NCBI GenBank assembly: GCA_030643345.1 | Contig: DAOWMA010000068.1 | Span: forward strand, 1-8,410 | Reading direction: 5' to 3' | DNA: 8,410 nt | From: Spirochaetaceae bacterium | GTDB lineage: Bacteria; Spirochaetota; Spirochaetia; B11-G9 | In this document: positions 5,604 through 8,410 of the stretch, in pieces | Numbering within the stretch: the first letter of the stretch is position 1 | Layout: every line of letters begins with the position of its first letter | Notes under the pieces: model-generated | Databases searched by the model: none | What the model was told of the DNA's origin: nothing | What the model saw: only the letters and a program-made list of their open reading frames with translations | Made by a program: the position numbers and the translations under genes

Positions 5604-8048
5604 TTACGGCAATTGCTGGATGTACTTATTACGTTCCACATCGTAATAAGTTACCCCCGGTACAGGCAGTTGTTTTGAAATTGTATTTTCCAGAATAGTC
5701 ATTATCTGATCTTCATCCATTCCTGATTTATATTGAGTAACGCCAATAAAGAATTTATTTTTAATATATTTGTTTGAAAGTATTCGTTCAGCAACTTTGA
5801 GCGCCTCTGATATATTGGTCCCCGGTAATATAATATAAATATTATCCTGTCCTGTTCTAAATGGAATATCTTTGAGAAGTCGTATTGAACAGGATATGGC
5901 TTTCCCTGCATTTTCAAGCAGACTTATTGAATTTGCATATGATTTCTCAGCTGAATGGGTTAAAAAACCCTTAATATTAATATGAATCATACTGAACACA
6001 TTCTCCAAATCCTCTGGACCTTCGATATACTGATTAAGATATAAAGCCAGTTGGTTTTTACCAAAAAAACCTGTAATAATATCAGTTGAACCTGTATCAT
6101 CTTCCGGGTTAATATTTATTATTGGTTTTTTCCCTTTTATTCTGAAAAAAACATTATCAGAGCTTACAGAGTATATTGGCTTATACCCCCTGGATCCTTC
6201 ACTCCTGAAAAGCCCTGATATTTCATTCCTTCCATCGCTATAGTCCGAAGACTGCATGATATTATTTAAAACCATAACTATCTTGTAAGTGTAAAGAATT
6301 ATATCTCCATTTGTCAGCTTTTTATTGTCTTCCTTAAACAGAGTTTTTATCCTGCGGGACACATGGTTTTCTATTTCAAACCGGAATTCCTTTTCAGAAT
6401 TTCTAATTGTTTCTATTGCTACTTCCCCTCTGCTGAATATTTCAAGGACCATTCTTTCAAGAATATCTTTAAATTGAGATACCGATTTATATAATATAGG
6501 GATAGTAGTTATTATTCCTGGCTGCATTATTTTAGGCAGATGCAGGGATATATTGGGACATATATATTTCTTTTTTACCCATAAAATATCAGATGCAATC
6601 CTTTTGGCATAATCTGATTCTGCAAAATCAGTGTTGCTTTCCAGATGTCTGCAATATACATGCAAAGGTCCCAGATAATTTTTAAGAATTAACTCATCTA
6701 TAAACAAATACCAGTTTCTTATTAAAGGCTCCATTGTTTCCTGAAGCTCGATAACTTTTCCGTATGAATCTCTGAAAAAACCATACTCAATATTACTGAA
6801 TCCATAAAACATATCTTTTAAAAGTGCCAGCAGAATAACTATTCTCTGAAGAGAATCATCCGGAGAAATAAGTGCAACTTCATTTGGCAAATTCAGAATG
6901 GATTTAAAATAAGGATACATATCAGGATTATCATCCAGATTGCTCCATCCTGCTTTTGGAAACATAAGATCAAGAAGTAAGGTCCCCTGATGAACACCAA
7001 TATCTTTCCCCTCTTCCCTTTCTGTTATTTCATCATCCGGTAATTCCAGGTCTGCAGGACCTTCGCTATTTGCCCCGGGAACCTTTATGTCAGAAGATGT
7101 TACCAGATCTGAAGTTTCCAACTCCAGAAAACTAAGGATTTCATGTCCTTTTCGTTTAAACATGGTGTTATAATCATAGGCTTTGGAAGATACCGCCATA
7201 AGAAGCAGAGGATACAACCTGTATTTAATCAACACAAATACATTGTTTATTTCACTAAGTGCCAGAGCATATGATTTACGCAGCCTGTCTCTCTGAAGGT
7301 CCTTTTTATGCAGACCCTTTATTGATAATTTGTAAGCATACTTTACTGCACTTTCAATATCATTTTTCCTGTTTACCTTTGACAGTTTGATTAGAGGAAC
7401 ATAAATCAGTTTTATAACAGATAAACACATATTAAGTGAAATCTGTTTTGGTTTTCGTTTAAGAATAAAAATCTCATCCTGAATACTTTGTATATCCCAG
7501 GAACAAATTATATCTAAAATTTTCCAGTAGAATGGATTTTCCTCTCTTCTGATATATTTTTTCTGAATATTTTTTGTTACAAATCGGGTGGAAATAACCA
7601 GAGTCTTAATAGATTTATAAAAATAATAATTACTGTTTTCAATAAAATGGGAATTTATGTAGTTCTGCTGATTTGAGAAAAGACTAAAAATTGCAGAGAA
7701 AATCTGCCTGGTTGTTTTAATACAATGATCGGGGTGAGAAGCTAAGTAGTAAAGTTTGATCCGCTCGATATATCCATATCGAATTGTGGTTTCTTCTTCA
7801 TCTTCCTCCCGGGGGGAATTACTTTCCGGTGGGACCTGACTTATCCATTTATCCTCGCCCTTTCTTCTGTTCTGATCACTAATTTCCAGATAACTCTCAC
7901 TAATACGCTGATCAGTTTTCTCTACCCCTATCTTCCCACCAAGGATTCCGGACATCCTTTTTGCTTCTTTCCTGGTTACTGGTCCCAAATTCTTTTTAAT
8001 TCCTGTCAGTTCACCGGGTTCATATTTTTCTTCCGGTCTTTCAGCCAT
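5604..8048 (-). CDS. Large soluble protein of unknown function with C-terminal degenerate GGDEF domain
   Basis: 814 residues; I do not recognise a named gene. There is no signal peptide or membrane segment, so it is probably cytoplasmic. Residues 1-90 are highly charged and low in complexity, ending in an acidic EEDEEE patch (81-86). Residues about 90-308 are helical and basic. An acidic, probably disordered linker spans about 310-350. A helical middle region follows (about 355-620). The last 160 residues align by pattern with GGDEF domains: DIITGFFGKNQL (656-667) for D.LTGL.NR, IHINIKGF (688-695) for the metal-binding DIDNFK strand, and RTGQDNIYIILPGT (731-744) for R.GGDEF.I.LPGT, then EALKVAERI. 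The GGDEF motif reads GQDNI and the metal-binding Asp is gone, so diguanylate cyclase activity is not expected. It may bind a nucleotide or a partner instead. The start is supported by GAGGAAG at 8054-8060, and it overlaps the upstream gene by 43 nt. A later ATG at residue 32 has no well-spaced ribosome site. Confidence 0.8.
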   Translation of the reverse strand: MAERPEEKYEPGELTGIKKNLGPVTRKEAKRMSGILGGKIGVEKTDQRISESYLEISDQNRRKGEDKWISQVPPESNSPREEDEEETTIRYGYIERIKLYYLASHPDHCIKTTRQIFSAIFSLFSNQQNYINSHFIENSNYYFYKSIKTLVISTRFVTKNIQKKYIRREENPFYWKILDIICSWDIQSIQDEIFILKRKPKQISLNMCLSVIKLIYVPLIKLSKVNRKNDIESAVKYAYKLSIKGLHKKDLQRDRLRKSYALALSEINNVFVLIKYRLYPLLLMAVSSKAYDYNTMFKRKGHEILSFLELETSDLVTSSDIKVPGANSEGPADLELPDDEITEREEGKDIGVHQGTLLLDLMFPKAGWSNLDDNPDMYPYFKSILNLPNEVALISPDDSLQRIVILLALLKDMFYGFSNIEYGFFRDSYGKVIELQETMEPLIRNWYLFIDELILKNYLGPLHVYCRHLESNTDFAESDYAKRIASDILWVKKKYICPNISLHLPKIMQPGIITTIPILYKSVSQFKDILERMVLEIFSRGEVAIETIRNSEKEFRFEIENHVSRRIKTLFKEDNKKLTNGDIILYTYKIVMVLNNIMQSSDYSDGRNEISGLFRSEGSRGYKPIYSVSSDNVFFRIKGKKPIININPEDDTGSTDIITGFFGKNQLALYLNQYIEGPEDLENVFSMIHINIKGFLTHSAEKSYANSISLLENAGKAISCSIRLLKDIPFRTGQDNIYIILPGTNISEALKVAERILSNKYIKNKFFIGVTQYKSGMDEDQIMTILENTISKQLPVPGVTYYDVERNKYIQQLP

Positions 8049-8410
8049 TTGATCTTCCTCATATAATGGTCCTTCATATCGGTTTCAAAATCTTCGTTTG
8101 AGTCATATTTTCTACCAAACACATCAGACCATAGGGATTTATCTTCCATACACATATAAAAATATACCTTTTCTTTCCATTTTTCAGAAAATCTGTTGTA
8201 AACCGAAATAAACATTCTGCGTTTCAGATCGAGAGGATAGGATAACTTACCCTCTGCATCCGCAAGGGGCATTTGCAAAATCTTACTTTTCATTTTTCGT
8301 CTGCGAAGTTGTTTGATTACAGGTTTGATAAAGGTCAGAGTTCCCAGAGATATAAGTGCTACTTCATCCGGTGAAAAGTTATCCTGAATGTAATCTATCA
8401 GACTATGATA
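8006..8410 (-). CDS. Spore photoproduct lyase-family radical SAM protein, C-terminal 134 residues
   Basis: The frame is open from the right edge (reading YHSLIDY...) to the stop at 8006, so this is the 3' part of a larger gene; the internal ATG at 8293 is not its start. Visible are a strand EVALISLGTLTF, then KSKILQMPLADAEGKLSYPL, DLKRRMFISVYNRFSEKW, and VYFYMCMEDKSLWSDVFG. The pattern of LGT(F/L), an arginine/lysine-rich PL.LR..(L/F)Y segment and an ending (F/Y)(L/M)CME...W..VFG matches the C-terminus of SPL-family radical SAM proteins. The CxxxCxxC cluster that would prove it lies outside the window. In spore formers the family repairs the thymine dimer called spore photoproduct; the role in non-sporeforming relatives is not settled. 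Its end overlaps the 814-residue gene by 43 nt, so the two are very likely co-transcribed. Confidence 0.65.
   Translation of the reverse strand, partial: YHSLIDYIQDNFSPDEVALISLGTLTFIKPVIKQLRRRKMKSKILQMPLADAEGKLSYPLDLKRRMFISVYNRFSEKWKEKVYFYMCMEDKSLWSDVFGRKYDSNEDFETDMKDHYMRKIKWLKDRKKNMNPVN

Noticed and set aside
5186..5917. Short frames at 5186-5452 (minus), 5337-5522 (plus) and 5702-5917 (minus)
   Set aside because: They are shadows of the acyltransferase and of the GGDEF-like protein, without ribosome sites or family motifs.
8006..8293. A separate 95-residue protein starting at 8293
   Set aside because: The same frame stays open to the right edge and the upstream residues (EVALISLGTLTF) belong to the same SPL-family pattern, so the ATG is internal.
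6866..8372. Similar DNA stretches coding EVALIS near 6866-6890 and again near 8347-8372
   Set aside because: The match is about 20 nt with mismatches and the surrounding residues differ, so chance is the simplest explanation.

Overview
The window is a visibly AT-rich bacterial segment. It holds five genes and no tRNA, rRNA, CRISPR array or insertion sequence that I can see. Lineage is an inference: a free-living, anaerobic or fermentative spirochaete-like bacterium fits best. The pointers are a secreted multidomain phosphoesterase, an amino acid aminotransferase coupled to a phosphate acyltransferase, and a non-sporeformer-type spore-photoproduct-lyase-family protein beside a large protein ending in a decayed GGDEF domain. 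No marker gene settles it.

Layout. Positions 1-3282 (minus) are one uninterrupted reading frame that runs off the left edge. It encodes a secreted metallophosphoesterase of at least 1094 residues: signal peptide, purple-acid-phosphatase-like N-terminal domain, calcineurin-like phosphoesterase domain, a galactose-binding-like module, a fibronectin type III domain, then choice-of-anchor-J-like repeats, the last cut by the window edge. Positions 3283-3455 are a divergent promoter region with a near-consensus promoter for the phosphoesterase and a weaker one for the rightward operon. Positions 3456-5539 (plus) are a two-gene operon, a class I/II PLP aminotransferase and a phosphate acetyl/butyryltransferase-family enzyme, joined by a TAATG stop/start overlap. 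Positions 5549-5599 hold a 24-nt-arm palindrome between converging genes. Positions 5604-8410 (minus) hold a second two-gene unit: the C-terminal end of a spore-photoproduct-lyase-family radical SAM protein, overlapping by 43 nt an 814-residue soluble protein of unknown function with a degenerate GGDEF domain.

How the genes may work together. The aminotransferase and acyltransferase plausibly belong to amino acid fermentation (amino acid to 2-oxoacid, to acyl-CoA, to acyl-phosphate, then ATP through a kinase not present here). The phosphoesterase is an independent, divergently transcribed exported enzyme. The right-hand pair is a separate transcription unit in which a possible DNA-repair-like radical SAM protein is translated just ahead of a likely non-catalytic nucleotide-binding or scaffold protein.

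The observations most worth a second look are an apparent domain-within-a-domain arrangement in the phosphoesterase repeats, the loss of the usual GHxH metal motif in the same protein, the degenerate GGDEF protein, and the long palindrome.
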